Shown here: positions 51,743 through 61,632 of the stretch, piece after piece
Layout: every line of letters begins with the position of its first letter
Position numbering within the stretch: position 1 is the first letter of the stretch
Source: Actinomadura sp. NAK00032
GTDB taxonomy: Bacteria > Actinomycetota > Actinomycetes > Streptosporangiales > Streptosporangiaceae
DNA length: 64,000 bases
Assembly: GCF_013364275.1 (NCBI RefSeq)
Contig: NZ_CP054932.1
Location: forward strand, 5,022,001-5,086,000
Direction of reading: 5' to 3'
Notes under the pieces: generated by a model
The model's database searches: none
Told to the model about the DNA's origin: nothing
Seen by the model: only the letters and a program-made list of their open reading frames with translations
Position numbers and translations under genes: made by a program

Positions 51743-53724
51743 CCCCGTCTCCCCCTGTGCTCCCCGTCGCCCGTGCCGCCCGCCGCCTCGCGCGCCGGGA
51801 CGGTACCGCCGTGCAGCGCCGCGACGATGCCCTCGGCGCTGCGCATGCCGATCCCCGGGACCTCGGCGACCTGCTCGGGCGTCGCGTCCTTCAGCCGCTT
51901 CACCGAGCCGAAGTGCTTCAGCAGCGCCGCGCGCCGCGCCGGGCCCAGACCCGGAACGTTATCGAGTTCGCTGACCGTCATGGACTTGGACCGCCGCTGC
52001 CGGTGGAAGGTGATGGCGAAACGGTGCGCCTCGTCGCGTACCCGCTGGACCAGGAACATGCCCTCGCTGTTGCGCGGCAGGATCACCGGATCGGCCTCGC
52101 CGGGCAGCCACAGCTCCTCCAGGCGCTTGGCGATGCCGCACACGGCGATGTCGTCCACGCCCAGCTCGTCGAGGGCGCGCTGCGCGGCGGCGACCTGCGG
52201 CGGGCCGCCGTCGACGATCACCAGGTTGGGCGGGTAGGCGAACTTGCGCGGCCGACCGGTCTCGGGGTCGATCGGCTGGTGCGCGCCCTCCTCCTCCGGA
52301 TCACCGAGGTGGTCGAGCTCGCCCATCTTCTCGCTCTCGGCGAGGTAGCGGCGGAACCGGCGGGTAATCACCTCGTGGATGGAGCGGACGTCGTCCTGCC
52401 CCTCGACGGCCTTGATCGTGAACCGGCGGTACTCGCCCTTGCGGGCCAGGCCGTCCTCGAACACGACCATGGAGGCGACCACGTTCGTGCCCTGCAGGTT
52501 CGACACGTCGTAGCACTCGATGCGCAGCGGCGCCTCGTCCAGCTCCAGCGCCTCCTGGATCTCCTGGAGGGCGCGGCTGCGGGTGGTGAGGTCGGACGCG
52601 CGGCGCGTCTTGTGCTGCTTCAGCGCCTCGTGGGCATTGCGGGCGACCGTCTCCAGCAGGGCCTTCTTGTCGCCGCGCTGCGGGACGCGCAGCCGCACCG
52701 GCCCGTCGCGCTCCTCCGACAGCAGCTCGGCCATGGCGTCCGCGTCGGGCGGCAGCGCCGGGACGAGCACCTCCCGGGGCACCGACTCGCTCTCGCCGTA
52801 GATCTGGATGAGGAAGTTCTCGACCAGGTCGGCGGTGGTGACCTCCTCGACCTTGTCGACCACCCAGCCGCGCTGCCCCCGGATGCGGCCGCCGCGCACG
52901 TAGAACACCTGGACGGCCGCCTCCAGCTCGTCCTCGGCGAATGCGATCATGTCGCAGTCGGTGCTGTCGGGCAGCACGACGGCCTGCTTCTCCAGCGCCC
53001 GCTCCAGCGCGCGGATGTCGTCGCGGAGCCGGGCGGCGCGCTCGTACTCCTGGGACGCGGCGGCCTCGCGCATGTCGCGTTCGAGGCGCCGGATGAACCG
53101 GGAGGTGTTGCCCGCCATGAAGTCGCAGAAGTCCTCGGCGAGGAGGCGGTGCTCGTCCGGCGAGACGCGGCCGACGCACGGCGCGGAGCACTTGCCGATG
53201 TAGCCGAGCAGGCAGGGCCGGTCGAGCTGGTGCTGCCGCTTGAACACGCCGGCGCTGCACGTCCGGACGGGGAACACGCGCAGCAGCTGGTCGACCGTCT
53301 CCCGGATCGCCCACGCGTGCGAGTACGGCCCGAAGTAGCGCACGCCCTTGCGTTTCGCGCCGCGCATCACCATCACCCTCGGGAACTCCTCGTTCAGGGT
53401 GACGGCGAGATACGGATAGGACTTGTCGTCCCGGTAGCGGACGTTGAACCGGGGGTCGAACTCCTTGATCCAGGAGTACTCCAGTTGGAGGGCCTCGACC
53501 TCGGTACCGACGACCGTCCAGTCGACCCAGGCGGCCGTGCGCACCATCGTCTGCGTGCGCGGGTGCAGCGCCGAGAAGTCGGCGAAGTAGGAGTTCAGCC
53601 GCGAGCGCAGGCTCTTCGCCTTGCCCACGTAGATGACCCGGCCGTGCTCGTCGCGGAATCGGTACACCCCCGGGGACTCCGGGATGGAGCCGGGTGCGGG
53701 TCGGTAGGTCGCCGGATCTGCCAC
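51739..53724 (-). CDS. uvrC: Excinuclease ABC subunit C
   Basis: This 661-residue protein has the GIY-YIG domain ([29 protein letters not shown]), a UVR helix pair ([25 protein letters not shown]), the RNase H-like endonuclease domain ([38 protein letters not shown]) and C-terminal helix-hairpin-helix motifs ([44 protein letters not shown]). It makes the two incisions of nucleotide excision repair. The GTG at 53724 follows TAGGCT by seven bases, so leaderless; this fits the usual [12 protein letters not shown] start. Confidence 0.97.
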   Translation of the reverse strand: MADPATYRPAPGSIPESPGVYRFRDEHGRVIYVGKAKSLRSRLNSYFADFSALHPRTQTMVRTAAWVDWTVVGTEVEALQLEYSWIKEFDPRFNVRYRDDKSYPYLAVTLNEEFPRVMVMRGAKRKGVRYFGPYSHAWAIRETVDQLLRVFPVRTCSAGVFKRQHQLDRPCLLGYIGKCSAPCVGRVSPDEHRLLAEDFCDFMAGNTSRFIRRLERDMREAAASQEYERAARLRDDIRALERALEKQAVVLPDSTDCDMIAFAEDELEAAVQVFYVRGGRIRGQRGWVVDKVEEVTTADLVENFLIQIYGESESVPREVLVPALPPDADAMAELLSEERDGPVRLRVPQRGDKKALLETVARNAHEALKQHKTRRASDLTTRSRALQEIQEALELDEAPLRIECYDVSNLQGTNVVASMVVFEDGLARKGEYRRFTIKAVEGQDDVRSIHEVITRRFRRYLAESEKMGELDHLGDPEEEGAHQPIDPETGRPRKFAYPPNLVIVDGGPPQVAAAQRALDELGVDDIAVCGIAKRLEELWLPGEADPVILPRNSEGMFLVQRVRDEAHRFAITFHRQRRSKSMTVSELDNVPGLGPARRAALLKHFGSVKRLKDATPEQVAEVPGIGMRSAEGIVAALHGGTVPAREAAGGTGDGEHRGRRG

Positions 53725-53826
53725 GCTCAGAAGCCTAGTGGGCGGCACCGACACGCCGTGCTCCCGTGCGCGTCCGGTCCGATCGGGGACGGCGCGGGGG
53801 TGACATAGATCTCCCTTCCGGGTCGG

Positions 53827-55104
53827 ATGACCGCAAAGCCAGTGGAAAGAGAAGGTCGAACGGAGGTCGCCGATCAGCCGGAGGAGGTCGCCCCGCACAT
53901 GTCCGCACTCTGGGCGTGGGCCGTCCTGGCGGGCGTCGTCGCCACGTCCGTGATCGTCGTGGAGGCCGGGCGCCGGCTGCTCGCCGGGCGGCTGTCGCAC
54001 CGCTGGCCGGGCGCGGGCCGGGTCGCCCGCCGCGTCGCGGCGCCCGCGTTCGCGTTCGCGGCGGTCGTCAGCGCCAACGCCGCGATGCCCTACCACCTGC
54101 TGCACGGGCAGCCCGACGGCGCCGTCCGGCACGCGCTGCGGATCGCGGCCATCGGCGCCACCACCTGGCTGGTCCTGCGGATCGGGTACGCGCTGAGCGA
54201 CCCGCCGCTGGAGCGGCTGATGCGGATCGAGGGCGAGCGCAACCGGCGGGCCCGCCGCGCCCGCACCCAGATGCTGCTGCTGCGCCGGATCGCGGCCGTG
54301 CTGATCGTGATCCTCGCGGTGGGCGCGGCGCTGTTCACCTTCCCGGGCGTGCGCGCGGTCGGCGCCGGGGTGCTCGCCTCGGCGGGCGTCGCCGGGCTGG
54401 TGGTCGGCATCGCGGCGCGGCCCACCCTCGGCAACCTGCTCGCCGGGCTGCAGCTGGCGTTCAGCGACGCGCTGCGACTGGACGACATCGTCGTCACCCA
54501 GGGCACCTGGGGGCGGGTCGAGGAGCTGACCCTGTCGTACGTGGTGCTCCGGCTCTGGGACGACCGGCGGATGATCTTCCCGGTGTCGCACTTCACCGAG
54601 CAGCCGTTCGAGAACTGGACCCGGCACTCCAGCCGCCTGCTCGGCTCGGTCGAGCTGCACGTGGACTGGACGGTGCCGGTCGAGGAGCTGCGGGCCGAAC
54701 TGTACTCGGCGCTCCGGGACAACCCGCTGTGGGACAGGCGCGAGTGGGTGCTGCAGGTCGTGGAGACCCAGCCGAACGGGCTGATCACGCTGCGCGCGCT
54801 GATGAGCGCCGCCGACTCGGCGAGCACCTGGGACCTGCGCTGCGACATCCGCGAGCATCTCATCGCCTACATCCGCGACCACCACCCCGAGGCGGTCCCC
54901 CGGTTCCGGGTCGGGTCCGTCCCCGTCGCCGACGGGGCCGCGCCGTCCGCCGACGGGGCCGCCCCGGACGCCGCCCCGCGGACCGAGGGCGGCGCCTCGG
55001 CCGGGGTGAACGCGCCCGAGGACCCCGACGGCGGGCGGGCCGACACGCCCGGGGACGGCCCGCCCGGGGACGGCCCGCCGCCGAAGCGGCTCAGGCGAGC
55101 ATGA
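53827..55104 (+). CDS. MscS-type mechanosensitive channel
   Basis: This 425-residue protein has three to five membrane segments, the last ([46 protein letters not shown]) fitting the MscS pore helix TM3 with its Gly/Ala-rich packing face, then a beta domain ([44 protein letters not shown]) typical of MscS. The C-terminal tail is long, disordered and Ala/Pro/Gly-rich, with ADGAAP repeated. It protects against osmotic downshock. Two possible starts exist (53827 or 53899); the upstream one adds a charged 24-residue segment. Its last 14 bases overlap the convergent Rieske gene. Confidence 0.82.
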   Translation: MTAKPVEREGRTEVADQPEEVAPHMSALWAWAVLAGVVATSVIVVEAGRRLLAGRLSHRWPGAGRVARRVAAPAFAFAAVVSANAAMPYHLLHGQPDGAVRHALRIAAIGATTWLVLRIGYALSDPPLERLMRIEGERNRRARRARTQMLLLRRIAAVLIVILAVGAALFTFPGVRAVGAGVLASAGVAGLVVGIAARPTLGNLLAGLQLAFSDALRLDDIVVTQGTWGRVEELTLSYVVLRLWDDRRMIFPVSHFTEQPFENWTRHSSRLLGSVELHVDWTVPVEELRAELYSALRDNPLWDRREWVLQVVETQPNGLITLRALMSAADSASTWDLRCDIREHLIAYIRDHHPEAVPRFRVGSVPVADGAAPSADGAAPDAAPRTEGGASAGVNAPEDPDGGRADTPGDGPPGDGPPPKRLRRA

Positions 55105-55585
55105 TCTTGTCGCCCTGCACGGTGACCTTCCGGGCCTCCAGCGGCTCGTCGGCGGGCGGGTTCACCACCGAGCCGTCGCTGATCTTGAACTTGCTGCCGT
55201 GGCAGGGGCAGTTGATCGTCCCGCCGGACACCGACCCGACGCTGCACCCGCGATGGGTGCAGGCGGCGGAGAACGCCGTGAACTGACCCTGCTGCGGCTG
55301 GCAGACGACGACCTTGGCGTCCTCGAACACCTTGCCGCCGCCGACCGGGATCTCGCCGGCGGACGCGAGCGCCGTACCGCCCGCCCCGCCCGCGCCGCCG
55401 CTCGCCCCCGGCTCCGCTCCGGTGTCCGCGCCGCCGGACCCGCCGTCGTCACCGGACCCGCCGCACGCGGCGGCCAGCCCGGCCACGCCCGCGAGCCCCG
55501 CGCCGATGAGCAGCGTCCTGCGGCTGCGCGGTTCCCCCGGCGCCCGCTCCGTCCCGTCCGCCTGCGTCTCGGACGCCTCTGCCAT
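55091..55585 (-). CDS. Rieske [2Fe-2S] lipoprotein, first of two
   Basis: This 164-residue protein has a Tat-like [13 protein letters not shown] signal followed by a lipobox-like LAAACGG, a Gly/Ala-rich linker, then a small Rieske domain with the ligand pair CTHRGCSVG and CPCHGSKFK (two Cys, two His, plus the disulfide Cys). It is probably a membrane-anchored periplasmic electron carrier. It is 85 bases from the second Rieske gene with which it shares about 45 percent of the domain by eye. It is convergent with, and overlaps, the MscS gene. No redox partner is visible. Confidence 0.88.
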   Translation of the reverse strand: MAEASETQADGTERAPGEPRSRRTLLIGAGLAGVAGLAAACGGSGDDGGSGGADTGAEPGASGGAGGAGGTALASAGEIPVGGGKVFEDAKVVVCQPQQGQFTAFSAACTHRGCSVGSVSGGTINCPCHGSKFKISDGSVVNPPADEPLEARKVTVQGDKIMLA

Positions 55586-55670
55586 GCTCGACCCTCCGGT
55601 GGGTTCTCTCGATCGGTCCATCACCGGAAGCACGGACGGGCGCGCCGGATGGTTCAAACCAGAACGAAAA

Positions 55671-56111
55671 TCAGGTGACGACGATGCCGCCGTTCTTCAC
55701 CTGGACGGGGTACTCCCGCAGCGGCTCGTCCGCCGGCCCCTTCGCCACCGAGCCGTCGGTGATCTTGAACTCGCTGCCGTGGCACGGGCAGTTGATCAGC
55801 CCCTGCTTCACGCTGCCCACCGTGCAGCCCTGGTGGGTGCAGACCGCCGTGAACGCCTTGAAGGTGCCCTGCGCGGGCTGCGTCACGACGATCTTCTCGT
55901 CCCCGTAGATCTTCCCGCCGCCGACCGGGACGTCCGCGGCCTTCGCAATCTCCTTGCCCTTGAGCTCCTGCGCGGACTTCTCCTCGCCGCCCGAAGCGCA
56001 CCCGGCGAGCGCGGCCGCGCCGATCACCCCGGCGCCGCACAGCACCGTACGCCGCCCGATGTCCCCGTCCCCGGCAGCCCGGGGCGTCGCGTTCTCTCCC
56101 ATGGGTCCCAT
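55671..56111 (-). CDS. Rieske [2Fe-2S] lipoprotein, second of two
   Basis: This 146-residue protein has a GRRTVLCGAGVIGAAALAGC signal with twin arginines and lipobox Cys, then DVPVGGGKIYGDEKIVVTQPAQG and the Rieske ligands CTHQGCTVG and CPCHGSEFK. It is closely related to the copy at 55091, with a similar VGGGK(V/I) lead-in and EPLREYPVQV ending, and so a likely tandem duplicate. A second ATG three codons in is possible. It lies 39 bases downstream of uvrA on the same strand. The electron partner is unknown. Confidence 0.87.
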   Translation of the reverse strand: MGPMGENATPRAAGDGDIGRRTVLCGAGVIGAAALAGCASGGEEKSAQELKGKEIAKAADVPVGGGKIYGDEKIVVTQPAQGTFKAFTAVCTHQGCTVGSVKQGLINCPCHGSEFKITDGSVAKGPADEPLREYPVQVKNGGIVVT

Positions 56112-56150
56112 CTTGGTGGACGGGCCCGGGGACCTCGAACCGGCCCCGGC

Positions 56151-58988
<2,838 letters not shown>

Positions 58989-59158
58989 GGTGTGAATCCG
59001 GTTCCTCTTCTGGGGCGCGGCGATCTGGAGAGAGACGGGCCGTCTCAAGGCTAGCCACGGGGTAGGACAGAATCCCCCGACTCTTCAACGACGGCGCCCG
59101 CCGCCGCATTTCATGAAGCTACCCGCCCGTCCCCACCGGTCCGGACGGCACACCCGAC

Positions 59159-59172
59159 CGTACACGTGTTCG
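59159..59172. promoter_or_regulatory. lexA-box: SOS (LexA) box upstream of uvrA
   Basis: CGTACACGTGTTCG matches the actinobacterial LexA consensus CGAAC-N4-GTTCG with one mismatch (CGTAC for CGAAC). It lies about 170 bases upstream of uvrA, between it and the MBL-fold gene. It overlaps GTGTTCGAACAC, another palindrome. The uvrA location supports real LexA control; the long distance lowers confidence. Confidence 0.45.
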
Positions 59173-59200
59173 AACACCCCCCGCCACCACAACACCCGAA

Positions 59201-59227
59201 CCCCGCCGGCCCCACGGGAGGGCGGGG
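59201..59227 (-). terminator. Possible terminator of the MBL-fold gene
   Basis: CCCCGCC and GGCGGGG are seven-base arms around a 13-base loop, directly at the stop codon of the MBL-fold gene. No T-tract follows. It may separate that gene from uvrA. Confidence 0.38.
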
Positions 59228-59228
59228 G

Positions 59229-60020
59229 CTACTCGTCGTCCAGGGCGTAGCTGAGGTAGCGGTCGGCGGAGCGGCGCACCGCGTCCTTGCCGCCGGTGTA
59301 GACGATCTTCTTCCACCAGGCGCCGTAGACGCGGTCGAAGTCGTAGGGCTCCAGCAGGCGCAGCGCGCGGCGGACGGTGCGGGGGCGCTCCGGGATGTAG
59401 TTCGGGTAGGAGTACATGAAGCTCACCCAGTCCCGGTCGTTGACGACCTGGAGGATGTCGCCGGAGAACAGGGCGCGGGCGTCGCGCCAGTGCAGCACCT
59501 GGCCGCCGTCGAAGTGGACGCCGGCGTTGATGAGCGTCATGCCGTCCGCCAGCTCGTGGGTGTCGCCCTCCCAGAAGACGACCGCGTCGTCCGGGCGGGC
59601 CACCCACCGGCGGTCGGCCTCGTGGATGTAGACCGGGGCGTCGAACGCGTGCGCCCACTCGATCATGGTGCCGTAGTAGTGCGGGTGGCTGATCGCGATC
59701 GCCGAGACGCCGCCGAGCGCGTTCACCCGGCGGACCAGGTCGTCGTCCAGGTAGGTGATCATGTCCCAGAGGACGTTGCCGGACGGGGCGCGCAGCAGCA
59801 GGGCGCGCTGGCCGATGGCGAAGGACGGCTCGGTGCCGATCCCGACGATGCCCGGCCCCTCCTCGGCGATCCGCGCCCGGTGGTTCTCGCGGAGTTCGGT
59901 GAGGGTCGTCCACCGCTGGCCGTCCCAGCCGACGTACTGGCGCTCGTCCTCGCAGATGGGGCAGTCGGGCCGCGGGCCGCCGTACTGGGCGCCGCAGGTC
60001 GCGCAGATCGGAAGGTCCAT
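59229..60020 (-). CDS. Metallo-beta-lactamase-fold protein with N-terminal zinc ribbon, degenerate metal site
   Basis: This 263-residue protein begins with a zinc-ribbon-like CATCGAQYGGPRPDCPIC, then an MBL fold. The usual HxHxDH metal motif reads HPHYYGTM, keeping two His but replacing Asp-His with Tyr-Gly; later metal sites GVHFDGG and FSGDILQV remain. It may bind one metal or none and act other than as a hydrolase. It is a likely uvrA neighbour in related genomes, from memory. The ATG at 60020 has no strong ribosome-binding site. Confidence 0.78.
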   Translation of the reverse strand: MDLPICATCGAQYGGPRPDCPICEDERQYVGWDGQRWTTLTELRENHRARIAEEGPGIVGIGTEPSFAIGQRALLLRAPSGNVLWDMITYLDDDLVRRVNALGGVSAIAISHPHYYGTMIEWAHAFDAPVYIHEADRRWVARPDDAVVFWEGDTHELADGMTLINAGVHFDGGQVLHWRDARALFSGDILQVVNDRDWVSFMYSYPNYIPERPRTVRRALRLLEPYDFDRVYGAWWKKIVYTGGKDAVRRSADRYLSYALDDE

Positions 60021-60089
60021 GATCACCACTCTGGCACGGGACGGGCGGGTGCGACAGGATGGAGCGTCGTTTCCGGCCGAGGAGGGGTC

Positions 60090-60836
60090 ATGGACTGGCG
60101 GGACGTGATCGGGGAGCTGGACGCGGGCACCGAGCGCATCATCGGGACCCTGGAAGGGCTCGGCGAGGCCGAGCTGCGCGGCCCGTCGGCCCTGCCGGGG
60201 TGGAGCCGGGGCCATGTCGCCACCCATATCGCCCGCAACGCCGACTCCCTGTGGAACCTGCTCGAATGGGCGCGGACGGGCGTGGAGATCCCGCAGTACC
60301 CGAGCCTGGACAAGCGCAACGCCGACCTCGACGCGGGCGCCGGGCGCAGCGGCGCCGAACTGGTCGCGGACGTCCGCGCCACCGCCGAGCGCTTCGCCGG
60401 GCAGGCCCGGAGCCTGCCCGAGGACGTCTGGGACGCTCCGGTGAAGGCGATGCAGGGCTGGGCGCATCCGGCCTGGTACGCGGTGTACCGCCGGTGGAAC
60501 GAGGTGGAGGCCCACCACGCCGACCTCGCCGCCGGGTACGGCGCCGCCGACTGGCCCGAGTCCTACGTCCGGTGGGCGTCGGCCGCCACGCTGGCGGACA
60601 TGGCGGCCCTGCCGGACGGGCTCCGCGGCGGGCTGGCCGGGTACCGGATCACCGCGACCGACTCTGGGGAGTCCGCCGCCCTCGGCTGGACGGCGGGCGG
60701 GCCGGAGGCGTCCGGCTCGGGGCGGGCGCTGCTCGGCTGGCTGTCCGGCCGCACCGGCGGCGCGGGCGTGCACGTCCGCCCGGACGGCCCGCTGCCGGCG
60801 CCGCCGCCCTGGCCGCACCCGCCGGCGGGGTTCTAG
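60090..60836 (+). CDS. Maleylpyruvate isomerase/mycothiol-dependent DinB-like protein
   Basis: This 248-residue protein has the MDMPI N-terminal helical bundle: LPGWSRGHVATHIARNADSLWNLLEWARTG with the metal-binding His (HVATHIARN) and a later RRWNEVEAHHADLAAGYG (HH pair), the three His positions typical of mycothiol-dependent maleylpyruvate isomerase and DinB/YfiT relatives. The C-terminal MDMPI_C-like part follows (GYRITATDSGESAALGWTAG). Such proteins use mycothiol for isomerisation or bacillithiol-type conjugation; no maleylpyruvate pathway is visible here. GGAGGGG precedes the ATG. It is divergent from the MBL gene and convergent with the Crp gene. Confidence 0.8.
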   Translation: MDWRDVIGELDAGTERIIGTLEGLGEAELRGPSALPGWSRGHVATHIARNADSLWNLLEWARTGVEIPQYPSLDKRNADLDAGAGRSGAELVADVRATAERFAGQARSLPEDVWDAPVKAMQGWAHPAWYAVYRRWNEVEAHHADLAAGYGAADWPESYVRWASAATLADMAALPDGLRGGLAGYRITATDSGESAALGWTAGGPEASGSGRALLGWLSGRTGGAGVHVRPDGPLPAPPPWPHPPAGF

Positions 60837-60838
60837 CG

Positions 60839-61528
60839 TCAGTCGCGGCCGGCGAGGCGGCGCAGGGCGCCGGCGGAGCGCACGACGATCGCGTTGCGCG
60901 CGACGGTCAGGCCGCCGCGCAGCGGCTCGGCGGCGAGGATCTGCGCGACCTTGCGGCGGCCCATCCCGGCCCAGCGGCCGAGGTCCTGCTGGGTGATCGG
61001 GATCTGCACGTGCACGCCCTCCTCCGGCGCGCCGTCCGGCCGCTCCTGCTTGACCGGGGTGCCGAACCGCGCGGCCAGGCGCAGCAGCCGGCTCGCGAGG
61101 CGGCGCTCGGGGTCGTCGGGGAAGTGGGCGACGCGCAGGTCGTTGGAGTCGCGCAGCCGCTCGGCGAGGACGGCGGCGACGGCCCAGACGGCGCCGGGGT
61201 GGGCGTCCAGGACGGCGCGGAACCGGGCGGCGGGCAGCACGAGCGCCTCCACCCGGGTCATCGCCTCGACGTTGGCGTGCCGGATGCCGCCGTCGGCCGC
61301 CTCCACCTCGCCGACCAGGTCGCCGGGCCCGAGGACGTCGAGGATCGCGGTCTCGCCGTCCCGGTCCACCCAGATCTTCACGGCGCCCGCGCGCAGCACG
61401 AAGACCTGGGACGCGCGGGTGTGCTCGCGCATCAGGAACGCGCCCGGCCTGATCACGACCGGTGCTCCGGCGGCGCGCAGCGCCTCCTGGGTGCGCGGGC
61501 TCAGCGCGTCCCAGAACGGGCTCTCCAC
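60839..61528 (-). CDS. Crp/Fnr-family regulator
   Basis: This 229-residue protein has a cNMP-binding beta barrel (APVVIRPGAFLMREHTRASQVFVLRAGAVKIWVDRDGETAILDVLGPGDLVGEVE) and a winged HTH (VQIPITQQDLGRWAGMGRRKVAQILAAEPLRGGL). It lacks the Fnr cysteines, and the ligand is unknown. A GTG at 61528 is chosen because GAGGAGG sits six bases upstream; another in-frame GTG at 61636 overlaps the stop of the NB-ARC/TPR gene and would add 36 poorly folded basic residues. It may be co-transcribed with that gene. Confidence 0.83.
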   Translation of the reverse strand: MESPFWDALSPRTQEALRAAGAPVVIRPGAFLMREHTRASQVFVLRAGAVKIWVDRDGETAILDVLGPGDLVGEVEAADGGIRHANVEAMTRVEALVLPAARFRAVLDAHPGAVWAVAAVLAERLRDSNDLRVAHFPDDPERRLASRLLRLAARFGTPVKQERPDGAPEEGVHVQIPITQQDLGRWAGMGRRKVAQILAAEPLRGGLTVARNAIVVRSAGALRRLAGRD

Positions 61529-61632
61529 CTCTCGCCTCCTCACCGCCGGGGCCGCGACCCGCACACGTGTCCTCGTCCACGGGACTCCTCGTCCAGTGAA
61601 CGCGCCACCCCGCCGCCGAACCAGGTCGTTCG

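Noticed and set aside
51739-54885. A 1048-residue frame continuing upstream of uvrC
   Set aside because: The upstream third is antisense to the MscS gene and is composition shadow. The GTG at 53724 with its -10 box gives the real start.
55650-55672. tRNA-like GGTTCAAACC between the two Rieske genes
   Set aside because: The surrounding sequence cannot form acceptor, D or anticodon arms, and no tRNA-length fold is present.
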